DNA of 64,000 nt, taken from positions 1 through 64,000 of the forward strand of contig NZ_FTPU01000006.1 in assembly GCF_900108115.1 (NCBI RefSeq), given 5' to 3'. Both the position numbers and the translations under genes were made by a program. Below, piece after piece: positions 9,385-17,452 of this stretch (positions are counted from its first letter, which is position 1; every line of letters begins with the position of its first letter). The DNA is from Epilithonimonas bovis DSM 19482 (GTDB lineage: Bacteria; Bacteroidota; Bacteroidia; Flavobacteriales; Weeksellaceae). Under the pieces are notes generated by a model that saw only the letters and a list, made by a program, of their open reading frames with translations, had not been told where the DNA came from and did not search any database.

Positions 9385-10680
9385 TTATATATTTATAATT
9401 AATTCTGTTTTTGAATTGTCCGAACTATATCTTCCATCCTGACGAAAAGGCAACACGCCCAGCACTTTATCATCAGCATCACACAAAAGCCAGATTTTTT
9501 GCTTCGCTAAAATAGACAATTTTTCGTCCTTAAAAAATTTGGAAATCTTTTTTTTTCCAACCATCCCGATTGGGGAAAACAAATCGCCTTCTCTTTTTTT
9601 TCTTAGCTTTAATGGCAGCTGAATTTTATTCTGATCGATTTTCCAGTTACAATTGCCGAATTCATGGATTTCTTTCTCAATATTTTCAGGAATAAGAATT
9701 TCATTGTCAACAATATCCAGCATTACTTCTTCTAACTTCTTACTTTCAGCTTCTAACTTCTTCTCAAAAATCAACTCATCCCTGTTGACAACAAGGCGAC
9801 CGTCAGGACTGCAAAAAATACTTCCTGTATGTGCTGTGAAGATCTTCTGCATCTCATTTTTATCAGTAAAACCAAGTTTTTTCAGAATCTCAAAACGAAT
9901 CAATTCCGGCTCATTTTCTAATTGTTCTTTATTAATAATGATTGGCCCTGTTGCAATATCAGTTTCAAAACTTTTGATTTTTTCGTCTATCAAAGTGTTT
10001 ATAACATCCTTAGCCTGGTTAATATAACGGACGCTTTTTGAAAAATTAATAAGAAAATGATCGTTGATTTTATCCAGTTCCGGGACGATGTTGTGTCGGA
10101 TTTTATTCCTTAGGTAATCCGTTTTTTGATTGGACAGGTCTTCGCGAAAATCAATCTTGTTTTGCTTTGCAAAATCGTAAATTTCATCCTTAGAAAATCC
10201 CAAAAGTGGACGGACAATCCCGTTCTCGTTAGCAGGAATTCCGCCAAGACCACGGATTCCGGCAGCTTTGGAAAGATTGATGATAAAAGTTTCCAACTGG
10301 TCATTCAAATGATGGGCTGTCATCAGAAAATCAAGCTTTTCTTTTTCCTGGATTCCCCTAAAAAACCGGTATCTCAATTCCCTTGCCCAATTCTGTATCG
10401 AATTTTCCGGCTGCTTATCTTTTTCGGAGATTTCATATAAATGAAAAGGAACTCTGTACTTATCACAAAAATCAGAAACAATCTTCTGGTCTAGGTTAGA
10501 ATCCTCATTCCGAAGATGATAGTTGATATGGGCAATATGGAAATCCAGACCTGAAACACGGAACAGATCAGCCAAAACCATAGAATCTACACCACCGCTA
10601 ACGGCTAAAAGGTATGTTTTTTGATGCGGATTGGGAACCAGCTCAGAAAGGCTGTTTTGAAACGCTGCAAGATTTAACAC
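9385..10680 (-). CDS. tilS: tRNA(Ile)-lysidine synthase
   Basis: TilS attaches lysine to C34 of the CAU-anticodon isoleucine tRNA, which changes both codon reading (AUA) and aminoacylation. It is essential in most bacteria. The 431-residue protein has the N-type ATP pyrophosphatase P-loop SGGVDSM near residue 29, the family motif HHLNDQLET near 122 and the LLGFSKDEIYDFA segment. The C-terminal TilS_C domain contains REGDLFSPIGMVGKKKISKFF. It reads away from the OmpA gene, with the two promoters overlapping in the 121-base spacer, and lies 50 bases upstream of dsbD. Confidence 0.93.
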   Translation of the reverse strand: MLNLAAFQNSLSELVPNPHQKTYLLAVSGGVDSMVLADLFRVSGLDFHIAHINYHLRNEDSNLDQKIVSDFCDKYRVPFHLYEISEKDKQPENSIQNWARELRYRFFRGIQEKEKLDFLMTAHHLNDQLETFIINLSKAAGIRGLGGIPANENGIVRPLLGFSKDEIYDFAKQNKIDFREDLSNQKTDYLRNKIRHNIVPELDKINDHFLINFSKSVRYINQAKDVINTLIDEKIKSFETDIATGPIIINKEQLENEPELIRFEILKKLGFTDKNEMQKIFTAHTGSIFCSPDGRLVVNRDELIFEKKLEAESKKLEEVMLDIVDNEILIPENIEKEIHEFGNCNWKIDQNKIQLPLKLRKKREGDLFSPIGMVGKKKISKFFKDEKLSILAKQKIWLLCDADDKVLGVLPFRQDGRYSSDNSKTELIINI

Positions 10681-10711
10681 AATTTTATAACGATATATTA
10701 AGTTTTAACAA

Positions 10712-10719
10712 CAAAGATA
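10712..10719 (-). promoter_or_regulatory. -7 promoter element (TATCTTTG) of tilS
   Basis: The minus strand reads TATCTTTG 32 bases upstream of the tilS start. It lies 15 bases from the opposing -7 element of the OmpA gene, so the divergent promoters overlap. Confidence 0.5.
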
Positions 10720-10733
10720 AGCTTATTAATTCT

Positions 10734-10741
10734 TATTTTTG
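10734..10741 (+). promoter_or_regulatory. -7 promoter element (TATTTTTG) of the OmpA lipoprotein gene
   Basis: TATTTTTG lies 60 bases upstream of the ATG at 10802. No -33 TTG at the usual spacing was seen. Confidence 0.5.
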
Positions 10742-10801
10742 AAATCATCAAAGCAAAGCTATTGCAACAAGTTCTGATAAAAAACAAATAAATATTTACT
10801 T

Positions 10802-11638
10802 ATGAAGTTATTTAAAATTTTGACCATCTCTGCCCTGGGGCTTTCCCTGGCGTCTTGTGTCAGCAAAAAACAGTTTGATGCCCTCAATCTCAATTACAAA
10901 CAATGTATTGCAGATGCCGGCGACAGACAGCGTCAGATCCAGGATCTTACCAGCCAGAACTCTGCGCTCAAAGGCCAGAATGACCTGCTTTTGGGACAAA
11001 ACAATGCGCTGAAATCCAGTTTGGATGCTTGCCTTAGCAACTCTGGCAAGTCATCTACCAATATTGATAAACTGGTTGGCGAGATCAATGCGTCCAACAA
11101 ATATATCAAGCAGCTGATCTCCACAAACTCTAAAAATGACAGCCTCAACCTTGCATTATCCAACAAACTGAAACGTTCTTTGGATAATATCGCAGATCAG
11201 GATGTGGACGTAAAAGTTCTCAAAGGTGTCGTAATGATTTCATTGTCTGATAAAATGCTTTATCAGGTAGGTAAATACGATGTATTGCCGGCTGCTCAGG
11301 AAGTTTTAGGTAAAGTGGCCAAAGTTATCAACGATTATGACACGTACAGTGTACTTATCGAAGGTAATACAGACAACACACCTCTTGCCAGCAATAATGT
11401 GCCGCGCGATAACTGGGATCTGTCTGCTCTTAGAGCTACCGCAGTTGCAAAGATTTTGCAAACACAGTTCGGTGTAAATCCTAACAGAATCACAGCTGGT
11501 GGTAGATCCGAGTATAATCCTAAGACAACCAATGCCTCTGTTTCCGGCAGATCAGAAAACCGTAGGACAGAGATCATCATTATGCCAAAACTGGATGAGT
11601 TCATGAAATTGATGGACATTGCTCCGGTTAAGAAATAA
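10802..11638 (+). CDS. OmpA-family outer-membrane lipoprotein
   Basis: A 278-residue lipoprotein expected to anchor the outer membrane to peptidoglycan. The signal peptide ends in a lipobox (LSLASC, lipid cysteine C19). Residues 25-125 are rich in Q, N, L and S with heptad spacing and probably form a coiled coil. The C-terminal third is an OmpA-like peptidoglycan-binding domain with IEGNTDNTP, the DxxxLSxxRA signature (NWDLSALRATAVAKIL) and GRSENRRTEIII. Length and architecture fit the common flavobacterial OmpA/MotB lipoproteins. It is followed by a strong terminator and appears monocistronic. Confidence 0.9.
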   Translation: MKLFKILTISALGLSLASCVSKKQFDALNLNYKQCIADAGDRQRQIQDLTSQNSALKGQNDLLLGQNNALKSSLDACLSNSGKSSTNIDKLVGEINASNKYIKQLISTNSKNDSLNLALSNKLKRSLDNIADQDVDVKVLKGVVMISLSDKMLYQVGKYDVLPAAQEVLGKVAKVINDYDTYSVLIEGNTDNTPLASNNVPRDNWDLSALRATAVAKILQTQFGVNPNRITAGGRSEYNPKTTNASVSGRSENRRTEIIIMPKLDEFMKLMDIAPVKK

Positions 11639-11683
11639 AAGATATACGATGAATGATAATTGATTCATTCAGAGTTCATAATT

Positions 11684-11714
11684 AAACCTTGTCAGGAATG
11701 GCAAGGTTTTTTTG
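11684..11714 (+). terminator. rho-independent terminator of the OmpA gene
   Basis: AAACCTTG and CAAGGTTT form a perfect 8-bp stem with a 10-base loop, followed by TTTTGTG. Confidence 0.85.
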
Positions 11715-11894
11715 TGTTAATATTTTGGGCAGCTTTATCCGTCTTCCACTCCCGCTATTTTTGCCTTCGCTTTTCCAGCCACAAAAAATGAGCTTCGTTC
11801 AAGCCGGGCTGCGGATCCCGCATTCAATCAACATTGGTTTTTCAATTCAAATTAGATTAACTTTGAACTTTAAACCTCAAACGCTGTAAACCCT
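11715..11894. repeat. non-coding spacer: probable interspersed intergenic sequence, then a heptad tract
   Basis: I see no convincing gene between the terminator and the ATG at 11895; a 66-codon frame here has no family features. The block at about 11730-11820 (from GGCAGCTTTATCCG to GGGCTGCGG) is much more GC-rich than other spacers and resembles, from memory, an interspersed intergenic sequence of Chryseobacterium genomes. It occurs once in the window, so repetition is not shown. At 11859-11892 AAC recurs at 11859, 11866, 11873 and 11880, exactly 7 bases apart, leading up to the start codon. Confidence 0.35.
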
Positions 11895-12542
11895 ATGAGT
11901 TACTTCGAAGAATTAGACAAAGAGATGGACCGCTATCTGGAAGACAACGCTTCCGAAGAACCTGCGATCCTAAAAAAACTCAGAAAAGAAACCTATCAGA
12001 AAACCACGCAGCCGCACATGATTTCTGGATACCTGCAAGGCCGGCTGCTGAGTATCCTTTCGCATATCATCAAGCCACAAAACGTTCTGGAAATTGGGAC
12101 TTTCACAGGTTATGCCGCCTTAAGCATTGCTGAAGGTTTGCCAAAAGAAGGTAAAATCTATACGATTGATAAGAATGAAGATCTCGCGTATATCCCACAA
12201 AAATATTTTGCAGAAAGTGATTATAAAGACCAAATCGAATTCATCTTGGGTGATGCGAAAGAGGAAATCAAAACATTGGATAAAATCTGGGATCTCATTT
12301 TCATCGATGCCGACAAAGAAAGCTATCTGGAGTATCTGAAACTCATCAAACCCAACCTGCGTTCCGGCAGCATTATCCTGATAGACAATGTGCTATGGTA
12401 TGGTAAAGTCCTGGATAACAACCCAAAAGATAAACAGACAGAACAGATCAAGCTGGTTAACAAAATTATTGCCGAAGATCCCGATTTCGAAAATCTAATC
12501 TTACCTTTGCGAGACGGATTGCATCTCATCAGAAAGAAATAA
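11895..12542 (+). CDS. class I SAM-dependent O-methyltransferase (COMT-like)
   Basis: A 215-residue cytoplasmic methyltransferase of the Methyltransf_3/COMT group, which transfers methyl from S-adenosylmethionine to hydroxyl groups of small catechol-like molecules in a metal-dependent way. Motif I is EIGTFTGYAAL near residue 66, the metal/substrate aspartate lies in FIDADKESY near 136, and DNVLWYGKV follows near 162. Length fits the family. The substrate cannot be told from sequence. The NlpC/P60 gene follows after 34 bases and the pair may be cotranscribed up to the terminator at 13299. Confidence 0.88.
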   Translation: MSYFEELDKEMDRYLEDNASEEPAILKKLRKETYQKTTQPHMISGYLQGRLLSILSHIIKPQNVLEIGTFTGYAALSIAEGLPKEGKIYTIDKNEDLAYIPQKYFAESDYKDQIEFILGDAKEEIKTLDKIWDLIFIDADKESYLEYLKLIKPNLRSGSIILIDNVLWYGKVLDNNPKDKQTEQIKLVNKIIAEDPDFENLILPLRDGLHLIRKK

Positions 12543-12576
12543 AATTCGTAATTTAACATTCGTAATTATCCAAACC
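12543..12576 (+). repeat. 7-bp-phased spacer before the NlpC/P60 gene
   Basis: ATT recurs at 12544, 12551, 12558 and 12565, exactly 7 bases apart, filling the space between two genes. Confidence 0.5.
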
Positions 12577-13293
12577 ATGAACAAAGGCATTTGTAATGTT
12601 TCCATCGCTCCGCTGCGGGCAGAAAATTCTGATAAAAGCGAAATTGTATCGCAACTGCTCTACGGCGAGTCAGCCGATATTTTGGAAGTGAATAACAACT
12701 GGACCAAAGTCTGCACGCATTACGACCATTACGAAGCCTGGATGGACACCAAACAAATTTCGCCGGTTTCTGACGAATTTTTAAGCTCCAGAAAAGTAAA
12801 CCTGGTAAAAGAAGCCTTTCAGTCAGCCATGTTAGAAGATGGCAGAACTTTGTTGTCGATAGGTTCAGAAGTGCCATTTGATACTACTTCCCCAACCAGA
12901 GGAAAAGATCTTAGCGAAAGCATTGTGAACTGCGCCAAAGAGTTCCTGAACGTGCCTTATCTCTGGGGCGGGAAAAGTTTTTTTGGGATCGATTGCAGTG
13001 GATTTACACAAACGGTTTATAAAGTACATGGTATAAAAATCCCGCGAGACACTTATCAGCAGGCAGAATTGGGAGAAGCATTAACCTTTGTAGAAGAAGC
13101 TAAACCGGGCGACCTGGCATTTTTTGAAAATCAAGACGGACGAATCATCCACGTTGGCATTATCCTGGCCGATCAAAAAATCATTCACGCCCACGGCAAA
13201 GTAAGAATAGACAGCTTGGATTCGTCAGGCATTTTCAATAAAGATCAGAATAAACATACGCACAAATTGAGGTTCATCAGGTCTTATTTCTAA
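12577..13293 (+). CDS. NlpC/P60 (C40) peptidase with N-terminal SH3-like domain
   Basis: A 238-residue cysteine peptidase of the NlpC/P60 family, which cuts gamma-D-glutamyl-diamino acid bonds in murein peptides. Residues 1-70 look like an SH3b domain (SIAPLRAENSDKSE, LLYGESADIL). The catalytic domain begins with FLNVPYLWGGKSFFG; the triad is C140 in DCSGF, H192 in IIHVGII and H204 in IHAHGK. No signal peptide is visible, so it may act on imported murein peptides in the cytoplasm, as in the YkfC group. It lies behind the methyltransferase and is closed by a bidirectional terminator. Confidence 0.9.
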   Translation: MNKGICNVSIAPLRAENSDKSEIVSQLLYGESADILEVNNNWTKVCTHYDHYEAWMDTKQISPVSDEFLSSRKVNLVKEAFQSAMLEDGRTLLSIGSEVPFDTTSPTRGKDLSESIVNCAKEFLNVPYLWGGKSFFGIDCSGFTQTVYKVHGIKIPRDTYQQAELGEALTFVEEAKPGDLAFFENQDGRIIHVGIILADQKIIHAHGKVRIDSLDSSGIFNKDQNKHTHKLRFIRSYF

Positions 13294-13298
13294 AACCA

Positions 13299-13332
13299 TA
13301 AAAAAAGCTTCCACAATCGGGAAGCTTTTTTA
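13299..13332 (+). terminator. bidirectional rho-independent terminator
   Basis: AAAAAAGCTTCC and GGAAGCTTTTTT form a 12-bp stem around a short loop, with A- and T-runs at the two ends. It serves both the plus-strand peptidase gene and the convergent minus-strand genes. Confidence 0.88.
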
Positions 13333-13347
13333 AATTTGTCAAGCCGG

Positions 13348-13599
13348 CTATATTAATTTTCGGGCTTTCATTTCTTCTTTTACTTTACCAAAACTCATGA
13401 CATTGGCAATGAGAATTGGTATAAATGTAAACGGCAGTACCGTAAATACACTGAAGCCTTTTGCGACAGTAAGATAAAGACAACTAATCAAAAGCAACAC
13501 AAATATCGCAGCAAAAGCAATGTAGATGCCTTTGGCACTTTTGTAATTCTTTATCAGAGCTTCATTTGACATCTGCGAAAGATTTTCTTTTGATTTCAT
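13348..13599 (-). CDS. small two-pass membrane protein of unknown function
   Basis: This 83-residue protein has a charged N terminus (MKSKENLSQMSNEALIKNYKS), two hydrophobic segments (about residues 27-46 and 50-69) separated by a short turn, and a basic tail (KVKEEMKARKLI). Similar short proteins are common in Chryseobacterium relatives, sometimes under the uninformative name redox-active disulfide protein 2; this copy has no CXXC pair. It begins 10 bases after the TonB-dependent receptor stop, so the two are probably cotranscribed. Confidence 0.7.
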   Translation of the reverse strand: MKSKENLSQMSNEALIKNYKSAKGIYIAFAAIFVLLLISCLYLTVAKGFSVFTVLPFTFIPILIANVMSFGKVKEEMKARKLI

Positions 13600-13608
13600 A
13601 TTCAGCTT

Positions 13609-16053
13609 TTAAAGTTTAAAGCCTAAAGTTACATTAAAAAACCGACCGGTAAGCCTTACCGGAACAGGATAATAAATGTGCGGTGTAGAGTTAACATCGC
13701 TAATCCACTGGTTGGCAATCGTATTATTGATATTGAAGGCATTGAAAATCTGAACGCCCAAAGTCAGTTCTTTGAAATTCCTCCAGAAATCGCCGCTCGC
13801 TTTGTTATCCTTTTGATCAATAAAAACTTTGGTAAGGCCAATATCCACTCTCTTATATGCAGGCAGGGTTTTTTGGTAACGGTAAGCAGCCAGATAATCC
13901 GGCAATCCGTTGGCATCAAACAGGACAGGCGTTCCGGATGGTAATCCGCTGCCATAAGTCAGAGTCAAATTAACGCGCATGCTTGGGAACTTCGGCATAT
14001 AATCCTGGTAAAACATGGTAAACCTAAACCGTTGATCCGTTGGCCTTGGGATATAGCCCATGCCTTCTATACTCTCGTAAACGCGGGCATAGCTCGCAGA
14101 TATCCAGGAATCTACACCCGGCACAAACTGCCCGAACAATCTTGCATCGATACCATAAGCGTAGCCTTCTGCATTATTTTTGCCGGAATACCGTGTCCTC
14201 ACATTATCCAGATAATATGGGATTAGATTTTCCATTTTTTTATAATAAGCTTCTGTCGTCAGCTTGAATGGTTTGCGCTGAGAATCACCAATTTGAAATT
14301 CGTAATCGTTGGATAAAATAACCTGATAAGACTTCTGTGCCCTGATATCGGGATTGAATGCCCCTGTCAGATCCTTGATTTCTTTATAAAATGGCGCCTG
14401 ATAATAAACACCTGCGGCAAGTTTGAAGAGCATATCCATATCCCAGTTCGGTTTGATAGCGATCTGCGCTCTTGGGCTGAACAATGTTTCTTTATTAAAA
14501 CTCCAGTTCTGTACTCTCGCGCCACCATTAACAAAGATCCGGTTATCTCCCCAATAGAATTTTTTGGAAAACTGGGCATAAGCAGAGATTCTGGTCGGCG
14601 TAATATTGTTTTGCCCTGCGATATAATAATTAAGGTTAAGAGAAGAAGCATCCAGCTGCCCCGGAATCACAAAATCTCTGGGGTTGCTGTACCCGATGGA
14701 ATCTATAAACTGCCATTCATTGGTAAAATCCTTGATGGTTTCCCTTTCAAATTTAGCGCCGACCTCCACATCGGTATTAATATCCGGAGAGAATTTGGTA
14801 CGGAACTGTGAGCCAACCACTCTTACTAATAAGTCGTTTCTCGCATGGTCTATCTGTCCACCGGCATCATAACCTGCGGTAGGATTTCCGTTCTCATCAA
14901 AAGCCTCCAGGATATAGCCCGAAGCAATCGAATAGTATTCCCGCTCCCTGTTCTGATATGCAAAATTATCCAGCGTCAACTGCCATTTTTTACTCGGCTT
15001 AAAGTTAACACTTACTGTTCCCATCATGTTTTTGTACTGATCATCCTCCTGTCCGTTGTAGAAAACTGTCAGTCTCAAAGGCTGCAACAGACTCCCAAAA
15101 TCTACTTCCTTCTTTTTAGGAACCATTTCGTAATCATTCTTAGCCAAATATCCCAGGAACGAGACTGACCATTTATCATTAAACTGATAATTAAGATAAG
15201 ACTGAAGGTCAAAATACCTTGGATTAAAATCTGTATCTTCATTCAGCGTATTAAGGACCAGATTAGTATTTCTGTAACGCCCGGAAATAATCCCCGTGAA
15301 TTTTTTATCCTTTGACGCAAAACCAGCTGATAATCTGCCACCAATTAAACTGGCCTCACCGGAAAGCTCAAACTTCTCCGGTTGCCTGTAATAGATATTA
15401 AGTGCGGAAGACATTTTATCTCCATATCTGGGCTCAAAACCGCCAGCAGAAAAATTGATCGTAGAAACCATATCCGGATTGATGATACTCATCCCTTCCT
15501 GCAAAGAGTTACGGACCAAAAACGGCCTGTAAAGCTCGATATCATTGATATAAATTAGATTTTCATCATAACTGCCACCCCTTACCATATATTGGGAACT
15601 AAGCTCGGCATTGGAATTAACAGAAGGCAGACTTTTCAAAAGTGTTTCTACACCGCCGCCAAGAGAAGCCACAGCCTGAGCCTCTTTTGTGGATATCTCT
15701 ACAGATGTGATGTCGGTAGTTTTAAACTTCGCCCTTTTCTGGAAAACCACTTCCTGTATTTCATTTTCTTTAGCTGTTGGCAAAAAAAGAATATTAACAG
15801 ATTGTGTTTTGGGACTGGGTTTAATTACTTTAGAAAAACCTTTGTAATTTTCTTTCTGCACCGTCAGCGCCTGTTCTGAGTCGGCCAGTGGGATTTTTAT
15901 AAACCCGTTTTTATCGGTCTGATAATTCTGGCTGTTGTAGGATACATTGGCCTGAGCGACTGCTTTACCGTCCTCATCCAGCACTTTAATATTAATTTGA
16001 GAAAAAGCCGCAACCGGCAAAAGAAGAAGAAATAAAAGAATATAGTTTTTCAA
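13609..16053 (-). CDS. TonB-dependent receptor with carboxypeptidase-regulatory domain
   Basis: An 814-residue outer-membrane receptor. After the signal peptide (cleavage near AAFSQ, residue 19) comes a carboxypeptidase-regulatory-like domain (about 20-90), then the plug domain (about 110-230, with GGGVETLLKSLPSV and MVRGGSYDENLIYINDIELYRP) and a long beta-barrel ending in aromatic FFNVTLGFKL. This fits the class of TonB-dependent receptors that import siderophores, metals or organic molecules. No SusD-like partner lies beside it, so there is no evidence for glycan uptake, and the substrate is unknown. The small membrane protein follows in the same transcript. Confidence 0.9.
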   Translation of the reverse strand: MKNYILLFLLLLPVAAFSQINIKVLDEDGKAVAQANVSYNSQNYQTDKNGFIKIPLADSEQALTVQKENYKGFSKVIKPSPKTQSVNILFLPTAKENEIQEVVFQKRAKFKTTDITSVEISTKEAQAVASLGGGVETLLKSLPSVNSNAELSSQYMVRGGSYDENLIYINDIELYRPFLVRNSLQEGMSIINPDMVSTINFSAGGFEPRYGDKMSSALNIYYRQPEKFELSGEASLIGGRLSAGFASKDKKFTGIISGRYRNTNLVLNTLNEDTDFNPRYFDLQSYLNYQFNDKWSVSFLGYLAKNDYEMVPKKKEVDFGSLLQPLRLTVFYNGQEDDQYKNMMGTVSVNFKPSKKWQLTLDNFAYQNREREYYSIASGYILEAFDENGNPTAGYDAGGQIDHARNDLLVRVVGSQFRTKFSPDINTDVEVGAKFERETIKDFTNEWQFIDSIGYSNPRDFVIPGQLDASSLNLNYYIAGQNNITPTRISAYAQFSKKFYWGDNRIFVNGGARVQNWSFNKETLFSPRAQIAIKPNWDMDMLFKLAAGVYYQAPFYKEIKDLTGAFNPDIRAQKSYQVILSNDYEFQIGDSQRKPFKLTTEAYYKKMENLIPYYLDNVRTRYSGKNNAEGYAYGIDARLFGQFVPGVDSWISASYARVYESIEGMGYIPRPTDQRFRFTMFYQDYMPKFPSMRVNLTLTYGSGLPSGTPVLFDANGLPDYLAAYRYQKTLPAYKRVDIGLTKVFIDQKDNKASGDFWRNFKELTLGVQIFNAFNINNTIANQWISDVNSTPHIYYPVPVRLTGRFFNVTLGFKL

Positions 16054-16096
16054 AGTTTTATTTTTTTCGTCGTTGATTATAAATAAGCTTGGTAAG

Positions 16097-16104
16097 CAAA
16101 AATA
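16097..16104 (-). promoter_or_regulatory. -7 promoter element (TATTTTTG) of the TonB-dependent receptor gene
   Basis: The minus strand reads TATTTTTG 44 bases upstream of the start at 16053. The rest of the spacer 16105-16276 shows nothing recognisable. Confidence 0.45.
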
Positions 16105-16276
16105 ACAATTAATCTAAAGAACGGAAGAATAATTTAATTCTTATGCAGAAAAACAATTTGTTTGCCCCTAATTTTATAAAATGAATGGTATAAGTAGATG
16201 AAAAGAAAATAAAACCTACTATCAAACTGTTATCATCCACAAGTCGATCATTAATTCTTTTCAAGAAATGACTTCG

Positions 16277-16303
16277 TAAAAAAGTCCGGCAACCCGGACT
16301 TTA
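16277..16303 (-). terminator. rho-independent terminator of kdsA
   Basis: On the minus strand AAAGTCCGG and CCGGACTTT pair around a very short loop, followed by TTTACG. It starts 3 bases beyond the kdsA stop. Confidence 0.85.
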
Positions 16304-16305
16304 AT

Positions 16306-17115
16306 TTATAAAATAGCTTCTCTTACACGCGTGAGTTTGCCCAACAGATCATCCAGCAAATCAAGCTTCAGCATATTGGCGCCATCTGATTTTGCACAGG
16401 AAGGATCGGGATGCGTTTCTATAAAAATACCGTCGGCTCCTACAGCAATACCTGCTTTTGCAATGGTTTCTATCAGTTCCGGTCTTCCGCCTGTAACGCC
16501 GGAATTTTGGTTCGGCTGTTGCAGCGAGTGTGTAACATCCAGTATAACCGGTGCGTATTGTTGCATGGTTGGGATCCCACGGAAATCTACCACCAGATCT
16601 GTATAACCAAAAGAATTACCTCTCTCGATAATGGCTGTTTTGTCGTTCCCGGAATCTTTTACCTTTTGTACTGCAAATTTCATCGCTTCCGGTGAGAGAA
16701 ATTGCCCTTTCTTAAGTGTCACTGCCTTGCCTGTTTCTGCTGCAGCAATCAAAAGATCGGTTTGCCTTACCAGAAAAGCAGGGATTTGCAAAACATCCAC
16801 ATATTCTGCTGCTAAAGCGGCATGCTCGTTCTCATGAATATCGGTAGTAGTCGGGATATTGAAGGTCTCTCCCACTTTTTTAAGGATCTTAAGGGCTTTT
16901 TCATCACCAATCCCCGTGAAAGAATCCACGCGGCTTCGGTTGGCTTTTTTGAAGCTTCCTTTAAAAATGTACGGAATGTTGTATTTGTCGGAAAGTTTTA
17001 CAATATGTTCCGCAATCTGCAAGGCCATGGTCTCATCCTCTATGGCACAGGGTCCTGCAATGAGAAAAAAGTTTTTTGAATCTTTGTGATGGATGTTATC
17101 CAGATATTGTATCAT
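16306..17115 (-). CDS. kdsA: 3-deoxy-8-phosphooctulonate (KDO-8-P) synthase
   Basis: KdsA condenses phosphoenolpyruvate with arabinose 5-phosphate to KDO 8-phosphate, the precursor of the inner-core sugar of lipopolysaccharide. The 269-residue protein has the family motifs FFLIAGPCAIE near residue 17, KGSFKKANRSR near 52, TTDIHE near 93 and DVTHSLQQPN near 192, then GGRPE and the C-terminal loop IFIETHPDPSCAKSDG. C22 (GPCAI) is the residue used as a metal ligand in metal-dependent KdsA enzymes. This is the last chromosomal gene before the mobile element; its promoter region overlaps the phased motifs at the element edge. Confidence 0.95.
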   Translation of the reverse strand: MIQYLDNIHHKDSKNFFLIAGPCAIEDETMALQIAEHIVKLSDKYNIPYIFKGSFKKANRSRVDSFTGIGDEKALKILKKVGETFNIPTTTDIHENEHAALAAEYVDVLQIPAFLVRQTDLLIAAAETGKAVTLKKGQFLSPEAMKFAVQKVKDSGNDKTAIIERGNSFGYTDLVVDFRGIPTMQQYAPVILDVTHSLQQPNQNSGVTGGRPELIETIAKAGIAVGADGIFIETHPDPSCAKSDGANMLKLDLLDDLLGKLTRVREAIL

Positions 17116-17167
17116 TTTTTATAGATGTTAAATTAAATTTTAAGCCATTAGCTTTTCTTAAAATTTA

Positions 17168-17339
17168 AGACAAATTTACAAAATAATCTGCACTATGCAG
17201 ACAAACCCTGACAAAAACAGGACAACGTCAACATATTGATGATTTTGTAAGGTACGAATTTAGACAAAAAAAGCCATAAATCAGCCATAAAGAGACAAAG
17301 TTGCCGCTCTAAATCATACCCCTTTTGTATGCAGACAAA
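17168..17339. promoter_or_regulatory. cluster of phased AGACAAA motifs at the integrase end; candidate recombinase arm sites
   Basis: The 337-base spacer between kdsA and the integrase holds no gene. AGACAAA occurs at 17168, 17199, 17262, 17293 and 17333, with a TGACAAA variant at 17209. Spacings of 31, 63, 31 and 40 bases are close to whole helical turns. Two copies share the longer 12-mer TATGCAGACAAA (17194-17205 and 17328-17339). Direct repeats next to a tyrosine recombinase gene are typical of arm-type binding sites. The att core itself was not identified. Confidence 0.5.
17171..17178 (-). promoter_or_regulatory. -7 promoter element (TAAATTTG) of kdsA
   Basis: The minus strand reads TAAATTTG 56 bases upstream of kdsA. 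A TTG lies about 23 bases further upstream, slightly more than the usual spacing. The element overlaps the first AGACAAA motif. Confidence 0.45.
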
Positions 17340-17452
17340 AGGAGGTCATAAAAAAGGCTGAAATGGCTGTGTTTGACTGATAACTGACTGATATTGTCCA
17401 CCCTGCAAACCGCTCATTTTTAGAGGTTGAATTTAATTTTACAACAATAAAA

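Noticed and set aside
11689-11889. 66-codon frame between the OmpA and methyltransferase genes
   Set aside because: It starts inside a terminator hairpin and covers a repeat-like spacer; the peptide has no family features.
17116-17452. tRNA gene as integration target
   Set aside because: No tRNA-like cloverleaf or CCA-end sequence was seen beside the integrase; the element appears to sit in a spacer next to kdsA.
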